Origin: Candidatus Poribacteria bacterium
GTDB lineage: Bacteria; Poribacteria; WGA-4E; WGA-3G
DNA: 10,572 bases
NCBI GenBank assembly: GCA_009835515.1
Contig: VXXH01000178.1
Span: forward strand, 1 to 10,572
Reading direction: 5' to 3'
This document shows, in pieces, positions 5,181 to 10,556 of this stretch (positions within the stretch are counted from its first letter, which is position 1; each line of letters opens with the position of its first letter). Both the position numbers and the translations under genes were made by a program. A model generated the notes under the pieces. It was not told where the DNA came from and made no database searches. It saw only the letters and a program-made list of their open reading frames with translations.

Positions 5181-5245
5181 GGTTGGAGAGGAGCGATGCT
5201 CAACTCATTACGCAATAGAACGCATAAAAATTGCATCCAACCCAT
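5174..5245 (-). CDS. Possible 23-aa leader peptide ORF
   Basis: ATG 5245 to TAA 5174 encodes MGWMQFLCVLLRNELSIAPL and three more residues. It starts 14 bases past the stop of the 5260-5919 gene with AAAAGG three bases upstream, a tight spacing. It lies directly before the 49-residue gene. It may be a real peptide, a coupling device for the next gene, or chance. Confidence 0.3.
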   Translation of the reverse strand: MGWMQFLCVLLRNELSIAPLQPS

Positions 5246-5259
5246 AAGCCTTTTAGGTT

Positions 5260-5919
5260 TTAGGCAGCTTGTGTCGTTTCGCTTCCTGTTCTCGGTTTGA
5301 GTTTATCGTATAGGACACCTTTTCGCTGGTGGAAATCAGCGATGGCTGTGATGTAGTTCTGCCATTTTTCCGTATTCCAATCGTCGGAATCGCCCCAGAG
5401 CCGTTGTGCCTCTCCGTGGATTTTTACTATGTCAACGTTGAGTTCAGCAGCAACGGTTTTAGTTTGCTGGTGTTTGAACAGATCACGTGCGCTTTGGGCG
5501 GTTTTTTCCTTGAGTTCTTGGTCTTCCGGTTGTTCTTGGGTCTGTTCCTCGGACTGTTCCTCAGCGGACTCGGTTGTAGTTTCTACTGGTGGCGCATCGG
5601 TGGTTTCTACCGGTGGTGTCTCGGCTGTTTCTGCCTCTAAGGTGGGTGTTTCGGCACCGACGGTCGGCAGATCGTATTTTCCGGCAACGATGTCGCGGGC
5701 AACCTGAAGTCCCTCGCTTTGGGTGTTGAATGTGCCTAACTCGATGCGAGGATTCATGCTGACTTCTTCTTTTTCCCAAAATCCGTTTGAATAATCAAGT
5801 TCGGCAATGAGTGTGAAATCTTCATCTTCGCCTTGGTGGGGAATGTGCTTTTTATGGCAACTGAAGTTGGTGATATGGCTGAGGTTTACAACTTGGCCGT
5901 CGTATTCAAAGAATCGCAT
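5260..5919 (-). CDS. Two-domain hypothetical protein with Pro/Glu/Thr linker, 219 aa
   Basis: Residues 1-85 (MRFFEYDGQVVNLSHITNFS at the start, FTLIAELDYS, then LGTFNTQSEGLQVARDIVAG) look like a compact beta-rich domain of the 'x-INL-x-h-I' small-protein type. Residues 89-140 form a low-complexity linker of Glu, Thr, Pro and Gln with tandem PPVETT and EEQ units. Residues 141-210 form a helical domain (RDLFKHQQTKTVAAELNVDI, then EAQRLWGDSDDW and TEKWQNYITAIADFHQRKGV). No family is recognised; the tail vaguely recalls C-terminal parts of phage recombination proteins, which I would not rely on. ATG 5919 is chosen because AGGAG sits seven bases upstream. The same frame is open for 60 more codons to ATG 6099, so a 279-residue form is possible. 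Confidence 0.8.
   Translation of the reverse strand: MRFFEYDGQVVNLSHITNFSCHKKHIPHQGEDEDFTLIAELDYSNGFWEKEEVSMNPRIELGTFNTQSEGLQVARDIVAGKYDLPTVGAETPTLEAETAETPPVETTDAPPVETTTESAEEQSEEQTQEQPEDQELKEKTAQSARDLFKHQQTKTVAAELNVDIVKIHGEAQRLWGDSDDWNTEKWQNYITAIADFHQRKGVLYDKLKPRTGSETTQAA
5531..5620 (-). repeat. In-gene tandem repeats encoding the acidic/proline linker
   Basis: Three near-identical 12-mers lie at 5531-5542, 5543-5554 and 5555-5566 (core tgttcctcggac), and two imperfect units of about 25 bases lie at 5570-5620 (each with ttctac-ggtgg). They encode EEQ and PPVETT repeats of the 5260-5919 protein and probably vary in number between relatives. Confidence 0.6.
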
Positions 5920-6099
5920 TTTCATTCTCCTTTTCGGAATAATTAGATAGTTTTTGAAATAGCGGTTTTTGTTTCGTTTTACTTTGCGGATGCCGTCTGT
6001 TTTTGCTTGGGCGTGTCTTTTTTCGATTTCACGCCATGCGATAAATAATGGGGCATCATAGTTTGTTCTCGGTATCGGGTGATCATAAGGCTTTCTCAT
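5920..6099 (-). other. In-frame upstream extension (60 codons) of the two-domain protein, or a separate small ORF lacking its own stop
   Basis: From ATG 6099 the frame runs MRKPYDHPIPRTNYDAPLFI, AWREIEKRHAQAKTDGIRKV, then a Lys/Arg-rich KRNKNRYFKNY and straight into the 219-residue protein. The composition looks coding (helical, basic) and the other two minus frames contain stops here. The ribosome site before 6099 is weak, while the internal one before 5919 is strong. Either the gene makes a long and a short product, or an upstream small gene has lost its stop and become fused. A chance open frame is also possible. Confidence 0.4.
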
Positions 6100-6105
6100 G
6101 ATAGC

Positions 6106-6141
6106 TCAAAGTTTAGGACCAAACTTAGGTAAGGCGGTCAT
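6106..6141 (-). other. 11-codon mini-ORF with ATGA junction, in frame with 6099
   Basis: ATG 6141 overlaps the TGA of the 26-residue frame as ATGA, encodes MTALPKFGPKL and stops at TGA 6106-6108. Two codons later the same frame reaches ATG 6099. The junction style is the one used by real genes in this operon, so the TGA may be a recent nonsense change, a readthrough site or a sequencing error, or the mini-ORF may be meaningless. Confidence 0.25.
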
Positions 6142-6218
6142 AAGAAGTATCGGATATGGACAACTCTGGCGTGTTGCCATTCCTGTGTATGTGGGTTATA
6201 TGCGATGGTTATCAGCAT
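6138..6218 (-). CDS. Possible 26-aa peptide gene
   Basis: ATG 6218 to TGA 6138 encodes MLITIAYNPHTQEWQHARVV and then HIRYFL. It begins 11 bases past the TAA of the gene at 6230 with AAGGGG upstream, and ends in an ATGA overlap. The amino-acid pattern (beta-like, no low complexity) is protein-like, but the length allows chance. It fills most of the otherwise empty 6100-6229. Confidence 0.4.
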   Translation of the reverse strand: MLITIAYNPHTQEWQHARVVHIRYFL

Positions 6219-6229
6219 CTTGACACCCC

Positions 6230-6424
6230 TTATTCTTCATCGAAAATCTCGGTGAGCGCATCCTCGCAGGCTTGCTCGATCTCGACAATGAGTGATGCGT
6301 CGTTGAGGTTATCCGTTTTGATGTTCTGCATGAGATCTCGGAGTTTTTCGATGTTTTCTTTACTGAGAGCTGCGTCTGTGTCGGTGTTGTATTCGCCTTT
6401 ATAGACGTGGTAGAATTCAAACAT
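6230..6424 (-). CDS. Small acidic hypothetical protein, 64 aa
   Basis: Not recognised. A short aromatic start (MFEFYHVYKGEY) is followed by acidic helices (LSKENIEKLRDLMQNIKTDN, 20-39, then SLIVEIEQACEDALTEIFDE). It may be a small helical bundle or a protein-protein adaptor; inference only. ATG 6424 has AAGGAG seven bases upstream. The preceding gene ends 12 bases before. Confidence 0.8.
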   Translation of the reverse strand: MFEFYHVYKGEYNTDTDAALSKENIEKLRDLMQNIKTDNLNDASLIVEIEQACEDALTEIFDEE

Positions 6425-6436
6425 TTCGGACTCCTT

Positions 6437-6763
6437 TCAGAAATTCATTTGGAGTTGCGTCGGTTCTGGTGGTTTCCAATCGGTGCCGAGTACCGCGCTG
6501 GCTTTCTCGGTTGAGATACCAAAGAAAAATGAAATATGCCGGACGCAGCACTCGCGTCTTTTATGCTGATTGAAAATGTGAGGGCTTCTGCCATATTCTG
6601 CCCACACTTGTTGCTGGTAAGGTTCTGTTGTTCGGAGTTGTCGAATCTCGGTGAGTGGTATGTTCAGCTTTCGGGCTATTTTGTCGAAGGATTCACCGAA
6701 CCACCGATCTTTGATAATGTTCCGGGCGATTTCGTGTTGTCTTTTAAACTGGGTCTCGGTCAT
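6437..6763 (-). CDS. Putative helix-turn-helix protein, 108 aa
   Basis: Counting from ATG 6763, residues about 19-52 (DRWFGESFDKIARKLNIPLT, then EIRQLRTTEPYQQQ) have the form of a homeodomain-like helix-turn-helix: helix, FDKIARKLNI turn, recognition helix starting at PLTEIRQ. Such domains occur in phage terminase small subunits and recombinase-type proteins, but no large terminase lies nearby. A second helix-turn-like piece (CCVRHISFFFGISTEKASAV) follows at about 73-92. Two ATGs lie six bases apart; the inner (6763) has the better distance to GGAGA, the outer (6769) is only two bases from it. It overlaps the preceding gene by 20 bases. Confidence 0.75.
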   Translation of the reverse strand: MTETQFKRQHEIARNIIKDRWFGESFDKIARKLNIPLTEIRQLRTTEPYQQQVWAEYGRSPHIFNQHKRRECCVRHISFFFGISTEKASAVLGTDWKPPEPTQLQMNF

Positions 6764-7106
6764 GGTCATCTTCTCCCATGCAGAGTATCCATTTGTTTAC
6801 ACCTACAGTGCTTTTGTAGATTACGAGGGGAACAGGCTGGACGGGTCTTTTGTTATCGAAATCGTCTATCCACTCTAAGAGTTGGTTGGTGATTGCCATT
6901 TCGCAGACAATTTCGCCTTTTGTGTCGTTGACGGCAATGTAATCATCGACGAAGATCGTGTAACCGGGAAGCATCCTTTCAACAGCTTTAGCAAGGGCAC
7001 AGGTTTCGTGATCGCATCGTACCCCTTCGTTGATGTCTTCTTGTGTGATGTTACCGGTTGTGCCGTGGAGGTTTATGTTGGGGTCTGTGAGGTCTAAGTA
7101 TGTCAT
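6744..7106 (-). CDS. Phage-type hypothetical protein with ITQEDI-G-R-D-x3-C-ALA motif, 120 aa
   Basis: Residues 19-48 (NITQEDINEGVRCDHETCAL then AKAVERMLPG) match a pattern I recall from many short phage and plasmid hypotheticals, often written as I-x-x-E-D-I-x-x-G-x-x-x-D-x3-C-P/A-h-A-x-A-h. Its function is not known to me. A strand VDDYIAVND and a helix ITNQLLEWIDDFDN follow; after residue 90 comes a Pro/Val-rich tail. ATG 7106 overlaps the preceding TGA as ATGA. AGGAG is present but 13 bases away, so coupling probably matters. Confidence 0.8.
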   Translation of the reverse strand: MTYLDLTDPNINLHGTTGNITQEDINEGVRCDHETCALAKAVERMLPGYTIFVDDYIAVNDTKGEIVCEMAITNQLLEWIDDFDNKRPVQPVPLVIYKSTVGVNKWILCMGEDDHDRDPV

Positions 7107-7291
7107 GCTGCTTTTGATTCTCCTACCCGATTGTAGTGTTCCTCATAAGCATCGAGGAACGGTTGACGGTCTTCCTCTTGGATTGTCAGAATGAATTGGG
7201 CTTTGCCGACATCGTTTAATGACTCATAGAAGGCGATCATGGTATCGATTCGCTGTGGCAGTGGGGTGATGTTGACGGTCTGTTGGCTCAT
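7103..7291 (-). CDS. Small hypothetical protein, 62 aa
   Basis: Not recognised. Mostly helical after residue 12 (RIDTMIAFYESLNDVGKAQF, then EEDRQPFLDAYEEHY). The frame is open 29 codons further back, but ATG 7291 has AAGGA eight bases upstream and overlaps the TGA of the 51-residue membrane gene as ATGA, so I start here. It ends in ATGA with the next gene. Confidence 0.8.
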   Translation of the reverse strand: MSQQTVNITPLPQRIDTMIAFYESLNDVGKAQFILTIQEEDRQPFLDAYEEHYNRVGESKAA

Positions 7292-7443
7292 TTTCGATTT
7301 CCTTTGTTTTTGAAGTAGAGTTTTATACCTAAAACTGCGAGTTTGATGCCATAGAAGGCGAATAGCCCGATGATGCATAGCCCCAAGACAAGGAGAGAGT
7401 CTATGAGGCTATATTTAAAGTAGGGTTTGTGGAAAATATCCAT
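7288..7443 (-). CDS. Small single-span membrane protein, 51 aa
   Basis: ATG 7443 has AAGGAG nine bases upstream and the frame ends in an ATGA overlap with the gene at 7291. The product is MDIFHKPYFKYSLIDSLLVL, GLCIIGLFAFYGIKLAVLGI, then KLYFKNKGNRK. Residues about 13-40 are almost uninterrupted hydrophobic, long enough for one membrane helix, followed by a basic tail that would stay in the cytoplasm (positive-inside rule). It is the only clear membrane protein of the window. Phage proteins of this shape include holins and inhibitors of host envelope functions, but nothing here says which; no lysin lies nearby. Confidence 0.7.
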   Translation of the reverse strand: MDIFHKPYFKYSLIDSLLVLGLCIIGLFAFYGIKLAVLGIKLYFKNKGNRK

Positions 7444-7455
7444 GGGAATAGCTCC

Positions 7456-7851
7456 TTATTCATCAAGGTGGAGTTCAAATCCAGCCTCGATGTAGATTTT
7501 GCGGACCCCGCGGCTGTATAACGCCTCTTGGGTGTTGTAGATGTTGCCTTGGTTATCGGTGATGTAATCGAGATGCCCGATGCGTCCGGACGCAGACCAG
7601 CCACCTTCGCCTTCGTCATTCTCGAAAGTTACGAAAAGGTCGAAGTTCTCGGGTGTGCGATCGAAACTGATCGGAGTGGTTTCGCCTTTCGCACACATCT
7701 GGCACTCACCCTGGAAGCCACGGGTGAGATACCGGAAATTGAAAATGTCTGGGATGTGGGTGGCTTTGAGTTCTGCGAGATGCTCGCCGCAGACCATGAA
7801 TATCCCGGTTTGTCGATTGGTGAGTTTGTTGAGAATCTCGACTAAAATCAT
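7456..7851 (-). CDS. Putative zinc-binding hypothetical protein, 131 aa
   Basis: C21-x2-H24 (VCGEHLAEL) and C50-x2-C53 (GECQMCAKG), 25 residues apart, form a CxxH/CxxC set typical of small zinc knuckles. Residues 60-131 look beta-rich (FDLFVTFEND, GRIGHLDYITDN, VRKIYIEAGFELHL). The frame extends 18 codons upstream, but ATG 7851 has AAGGA six to seven bases before it and overlaps the preceding TGA as ATGA. No family assignment; a general RNA/DNA/protein-binding role is possible. Confidence 0.8.
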   Translation of the reverse strand: MILVEILNKLTNRQTGIFMVCGEHLAELKATHIPDIFNFRYLTRGFQGECQMCAKGETTPISFDRTPENFDLFVTFENDEGEGGWSASGRIGHLDYITDNQGNIYNTQEALYSRGVRKIYIEAGFELHLDE

Positions 7852-8000
7852 GAGTTTTCCTTTCTTACTTCGTGTTGAAGTGCGAGGATCGCATGCTTGA
7901 GGCATTCTGAGCGTCTGAACCGTTCTCTGTCGTTTTTGGGACGGATTTCTTCAGCTTTCGCTATGAATTTGCGTGCTCTCTGAATGTTTTTGCTCGGCAT
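7848..8000 (-). CDS. Small basic helical protein, 50 aa
   Basis: Not recognised. It is almost wholly helical and rich in Arg, Lys and Glu (MPSKNIQRARKFIAKAEEIR, then RERFRRSECLKHAILALQHE). The ATG at 8000 follows the TAG of the preceding gene (8002-8004) by one base, with GGAGGA about five bases upstream. The open frame extends further back, but inside the preceding gene. It ends in ATGA with the next gene. Confidence 0.75.
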   Translation of the reverse strand: MPSKNIQRARKFIAKAEEIRPKNDRERFRRSECLKHAILALQHEVRKENS

Positions 8001-8001
8001 G

Positions 8002-8310
8002 CTATTCCTCCGCGAGTGTGATTTCGAGTGTCTCGTGATTGATTTTATACTCGGTTTCTGAATTATCACCGTCCAGATTGAATTGATCTTGGACTTCGAC
8101 AACGGCTATCCAGAAGGGTGTCCATTCGTGGCATCCGAAGTCTTCAGTGTATCTGGAGTATCCGGGAATAACGCGTCTGAGTGTATCAATGATCTCTGAA
8201 AACCGGTTTTGAATCTCTATGATTTTATTTTTCCAATCGGGATTACCTTCGTAACTGGAGTTGAGACGTTTGGTTTCCTCGATGTGTTCGAGTTTGAATT
8301 CAGTTAGCAT
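8002..8310 (-). CDS. Hypothetical protein, 102 aa
   Basis: Not recognised. Residues 4-46 are helical and charged (EFKLEHIEETKRLNSSYEGN, then DWKNKIIEIQNRFSEIIDTL), possibly a coiled-coil hairpin. Then comes an aromatic segment (YSRYTEDFGCHEWTPFWIAV, 51-70) and an acidic strand-like tail. ATG 8310 follows a G-rich AGGGGGTG ribosome site, somewhat unlike the AAGGAG of its neighbours. Confidence 0.85.
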   Translation of the reverse strand: MLTEFKLEHIEETKRLNSSYEGNPDWKNKIIEIQNRFSEIIDTLRRVIPGYSRYTEDFGCHEWTPFWIAVVEVQDQFNLDGDNSETEYKINHETLEITLAEE

Positions 8311-8320
8311 GTATCACCCC

Positions 8321-8515
8321 CTAATTCAGCGACCATAACGTTTTTCCGTTGGAGTCTTTTGTTACTTGGATTATACCATGTTCAGCGAGTTTTGTGTGAC
8401 CTAAGACGTAGGTTTCTCCGTTGTATCGGAACTCGATGTAGTGTAGTCCGCCGGTATACATTTTGGCGGTTACTGGGGCGGTATTGCCGTTATCGTAATG
8501 GATTGTTGCTTTCAT
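8321..8515 (-). CDS. Small beta-rich hypothetical protein, 64 aa
   Basis: Not recognised. Alternating strands with Gly/Asn turns (MKATIHYDNGNTAPVTAKMY, GGLHYIEFRYNGETYVLGHT, then HGIIQVTKDSNGKTLWSLN) suggest an antiparallel sheet or small barrel. ATG 8515 overlaps the preceding TGA as ATGA and has AAGGAGG about nine bases upstream. TAA is 11 bases before the next start. Confidence 0.85.
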   Translation of the reverse strand: MKATIHYDNGNTAPVTAKMYTGGLHYIEFRYNGETYVLGHTKLAEHGIIQVTKDSNGKTLWSLN

Positions 8516-9036
8516 CGATTTATGCCTCCTTTTTTATCGATTTCTCGGACGTTGTGTGAGAAAACACCGTGCTTTTCCCACCTATCAATTTTGGTGATGA
8601 GACAGTCGTGGTAGAAGATTGCGAGGTATTGTCCCCCGCGTTTATTTCCGCCGAGGTATTTGAGAACTTTTACACGTCGTAAGCCGTCAGTGGGATGTTG
8701 TGCCATTTCAATATCTACCAATTGGGCACCGATGTAGACAACTTGGACTTTAGCACCTTCTGGAAGTGGCTCTTTGGGTTCGTGCTTAAATGTGATTTCG
8801 ATTGGGTCAGTGATGTCTTCGAGATTAAAGACCTTTTCAAGATTGGCATCATCGACAGGTATGTATTTCTCACCGTCAACTTCAACCCAATTTAGAAGTG
8901 CTTCAATGTCATGGGAACCGGTTGCGTCTTTTATAGCGAGAGCAAGCGCGTTATGGGTAGACCCGGTTGAGTAACCGTCGAGAAGGTTGGCAAACATTTC
9001 GTGGTATCGGGTTACGGTTGCTGTGAATTCTTTCAT
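8512..9036 (-). CDS. Hypothetical protein, 174 aa
   Basis: Not recognised. The helical N-terminal region (TVTRYHEMFANLLDGYSTGS, THNALALAIKDATG, then IEALLNWVEVDGEKYIPVDD) is followed by a Glu/Pro-rich bend (EITFKHEPKEPLPEGAK, 80-96) and a beta-rich part (VQVVYIGAQLVDIEMAQ, VKVLKYLGGNKRGGQYLAIF). It may have two domains. ATG 9036 has AAAGGA eight to nine bases upstream. The 61-base gap before it holds a strong hairpin (9058-9088). It ends in ATGA with the next gene. Confidence 0.85.
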   Translation of the reverse strand: MKEFTATVTRYHEMFANLLDGYSTGSTHNALALAIKDATGSHDIEALLNWVEVDGEKYIPVDDANLEKVFNLEDITDPIEITFKHEPKEPLPEGAKVQVVYIGAQLVDIEMAQHPTDGLRRVKVLKYLGGNKRGGQYLAIFYHDCLITKIDRWEKHGVFSHNVREIDKKGGINR

Positions 9037-9057
9037 TCGGATTGTCCTTTATGGAAG

Positions 9058-9088
9058 GTAGGGGTAGCATTGGCAATACCACCCCTAC
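9058..9088 (-). other. Intercistronic hairpin upstream of 9036
   Basis: The minus strand reads GTAGGGGTGG, 11-base loop, CTACCCCTAC: ten pairs including one G-T. The loop is itself nearly self-complementary (ATT/AAT). No T-run follows, so termination is unlikely. It lies nine bases past the TAA at 9098 and 21 bases before ATG 9036, where it might block 3' exonucleases or tune translation. Confidence 0.6.
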
Positions 9089-9097
9089 GTGTATGAT

Positions 9098-9637
9098 TTA
9101 CTCTCGACTGTTGAATTCATCGACTTTTGCTTTGAGTCGTTTTTCGACGGCATTGGTAAGGTCGATCAAAGCCTCGTAGTGTTTCGGCAAGTCAACGCCA
9201 ATGATCTCTGCGATTTCCGGGTCGATTTTGGAGATGTCCGGGTTGAAGGCGTGGTTGTTGTTCGTCAGAGCCTCGTGTCCTTTTTTCAGATTGTATCCAG
9301 CATCGTAGACTTTTTTCTCTGCCGTTTTGAATTTACTGGAGGTTCGGCTGACGCTGATGCTGTAGGTGTAATTGTTATCACCCCATTTTTCGCCGAATGG
9401 GAAATTGGGTGTGTAGGGTGTCCACCGCTTGCCGTAGCTCCCAGAGTGATCGTAACCGTAGGTGTCCCAACTGACGGGGCATTCTTTTTGTAACTGGGCA
9501 AACGGTTCGAGTGTCTTTGCGATCTTGGTAACTTCGCGTTTGAGTTTTGTCTCGTCGGTTTCGCAAAGAGTGGTTTCATGGATTATTGTGCGTCCGTCAT
9601 TGACATTGGACTTGTAGAATTCGACTGTGTATTCCAT
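9098..9637 (-). CDS. Hypothetical protein, 179 aa, Tyr/Asn/Lys-rich
   Basis: Not recognised. It begins with a strand (MEYTVEFYKSN) and a helix (DETKLKREVTKIAKTLEPFA, 28-47). The central region is rich in Gly, Tyr, Trp and Pro (WDTYGYDHSGSYGKRWTPYT). From 100 on there are helices (SKFKTAEKKVYDAGYNLKKG, then ALIDLTNAVEKRLKAKVDEF). There is no membrane span. ATG 9637 has AAAGGAG five bases upstream. It is followed by the 9058-9088 hairpin. Confidence 0.85.
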   Translation of the reverse strand: MEYTVEFYKSNVNDGRTIIHETTLCETDETKLKREVTKIAKTLEPFAQLQKECPVSWDTYGYDHSGSYGKRWTPYTPNFPFGEKWGDNNYTYSISVSRTSSKFKTAEKKVYDAGYNLKKGHEALTNNNHAFNPDISKIDPEIAEIIGVDLPKHYEALIDLTNAVEKRLKAKVDEFNSRE

Positions 9638-9646
9638 GGGTCTCCT

Positions 9647-10027
9647 TTAGAGTAAAATTGTGCTAATTGTTGGATTTAGAGCTTTCTGTTTTTCGTACTG
9701 TTCGGGTGTTATCCAGCGACGGCGGACCGGCTCTGGCTCCTGTGGCGAGGGTTTTGGATCTGAGCCGAGAAACTTGAGCATTTTGTGGGTGTTTACTTCA
9801 ACGGAATGCTGTCCAGTAGCGGTAACGCCTTCAGGGTATTCCTCGCTGTGATGCCGATACCCGATATTGCCGATAAGTAGGAGTCGCCGTCCGGTTGTAT
9901 ATTCGATGCCGCGCGGTGTTAAGGTTATGCTTTCGACACCTTTCTCGATAAGGTCTCGGATTCTGTTTCCGAGTGCTTTGGGCTTTGTGAACTTGATTAC
10001 GAGGGATTGGTAGGTGAGTGTGTACAT
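9647..10027 (-). CDS. Hypothetical protein, 126 aa
   Basis: Not recognised. Residues 1-85 look alpha/beta (YTLTYQSLVIKFTKPKALGN, helix RIRDLIEKG, strand VESITLTPRGIEYTTGRRLL), then a Pro-rich linker (SDPKPSPQEPEPVRRR, 89-104) and a short helix (ITPEQYEKQKAL). ATG 10027 has AGGAG five bases upstream and overlaps the preceding gene by 31 bases. The stop is nine bases before the next start. Confidence 0.85.
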   Translation of the reverse strand: MYTLTYQSLVIKFTKPKALGNRIRDLIEKGVESITLTPRGIEYTTGRRLLLIGNIGYRHHSEEYPEGVTATGQHSVEVNTHKMLKFLGSDPKPSPQEPEPVRRRWITPEQYEKQKALNPTISTILL

Positions 10028-10446
10028 TTTTTCTCCTTTTTTAATGCGTGGTTTATTGCTGCGATTGTCAGCCGTCCTTGTAGATTTTCGAGGTTTGCTT
10101 GGTGATCGGCATCAAGACTGTGATCTCTGTTTTCGCACCAGTCTTTGTAAATCTCGATAGATTCTTTTATTGGGATGGGAAGTTGGATTTCCAAATCATC
10201 CATTCTTCCGGTGTCGGCGTAAGGGCGAATCCAAACTTCGTTGTGTATACCGTGGGGGTGCTCTTTACTGAAATGCCATCTGAAGGTGTAGATGGTAACA
10301 CCGCCGAATCCGCTGACTTCTCCATAATAGCGTTTTGTGATGGACGTGTAGCGGAGCTGGTCGTTTTTTATCATCTCTTTTACACCGACCATGAGCGAGT
10401 TTCTACTGAAAGTATGCGCGGTTGAAGTATCTGGTGACCAGTTCAT
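9997..10446 (-). CDS. Hypothetical protein, up to 149 aa
   Basis: Not recognised. The core from about residue 19 (LMVGVKEMIKNDQLRYTSIT, GFGGVTIYTFRWHFSKEHPH, EVWIRPYADTG, then IPIKESIEIYKDWCEN) is a plausible beta-then-alpha domain. ATG 10446 has GGAGAG eight bases upstream, so it is used here. The first 15 codons overlap another open frame (10403-10486) and look unlike protein, so starts at 10392 or 10377 are possible, although their ribosome sites are weaker. The last ten codons overlap the next gene. Confidence 0.75.
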   Translation of the reverse strand: MNWSPDTSTAHTFSRNSLMVGVKEMIKNDQLRYTSITKRYYGEVSGFGGVTIYTFRWHFSKEHPHGIHNEVWIRPYADTGRMDDLEIQLPIPIKESIEIYKDWCENRDHSLDADHQANLENLQGRLTIAAINHALKKEKKCTHSPTNPS

Positions 10447-10486
10447 TTTTTGCTCTCTCCATTTTTGCTTTGTCCACTCGGCGCAT
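10403..10486 (-). CDS. Possible small basic protein, 27 aa, or tail of a longer frame
   Basis: ATG 10486 to TAG 10403 encodes MRRVDKAKMERAKNELVTRY, then FNRAYFQ. The frame is open 16 codons further up (Arg/Lys-rich, no ATG) to a TAA at about 10544. A GAGGGA touches the ATG; GTG at codon 4 would be better placed. It overlaps the next gene by 44 bases. The basic helical pattern looks coding, but the start is uncertain. Confidence 0.35.
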   Translation of the reverse strand: MRRVDKAKMERAKNELVTRYFNRAYFQ

Positions 10487-10536
10487 TCCCTCTTTTATGA
10501 TCTTGCGGGTTCGCCTGTTCCTTTGGATTTTTCGAT

Positions 10537-10556
10537 CCCCCAGTTAGAAGGGGGGG
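10537..10556. other. C5/G5 hairpin at the right edge
   Basis: CCCCC at 10537-10541 can pair with the G-run at 10550-10556 across about eight bases (agttagaa). No T-run follows on the minus strand. It resembles the G4/C4 stems at 654-675, 9058-9088 and 1302-1347 and precedes the first small frame, but the short stem could be chance. Confidence 0.35.

Noticed and set aside
5329..5640. Plus-strand open frame of 103 codons
   Set aside because: Antisense shadow of the linker and C-terminal part of the 5260-5919 gene; hydrophobic runs arise from complement of Glu/Thr/Gln codons.
5561..5779. Minus-strand frame of 72 codons, Arg/Ser/His-rich
   Set aside because: Out-of-frame shadow inside the repeat-coded linker of the 5260-5919 gene.
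6106..6108. TGA recoded as an amino acid throughout the element
   Set aside because: TGA serves as stop in many ATGA junctions here and is absent inside the supported frames, so only a single local event is possible.
7528..7900. Two plus-strand frames of about 105 codons
   Set aside because: Antisense to the well-supported 7456-7851 gene, without ribosome sites.
9286..9579. Minus-strand frames of 97 and 62 codons
   Set aside because: Alternative frames within the 9098-9637 gene; no ribosome site and frameshift-like composition.
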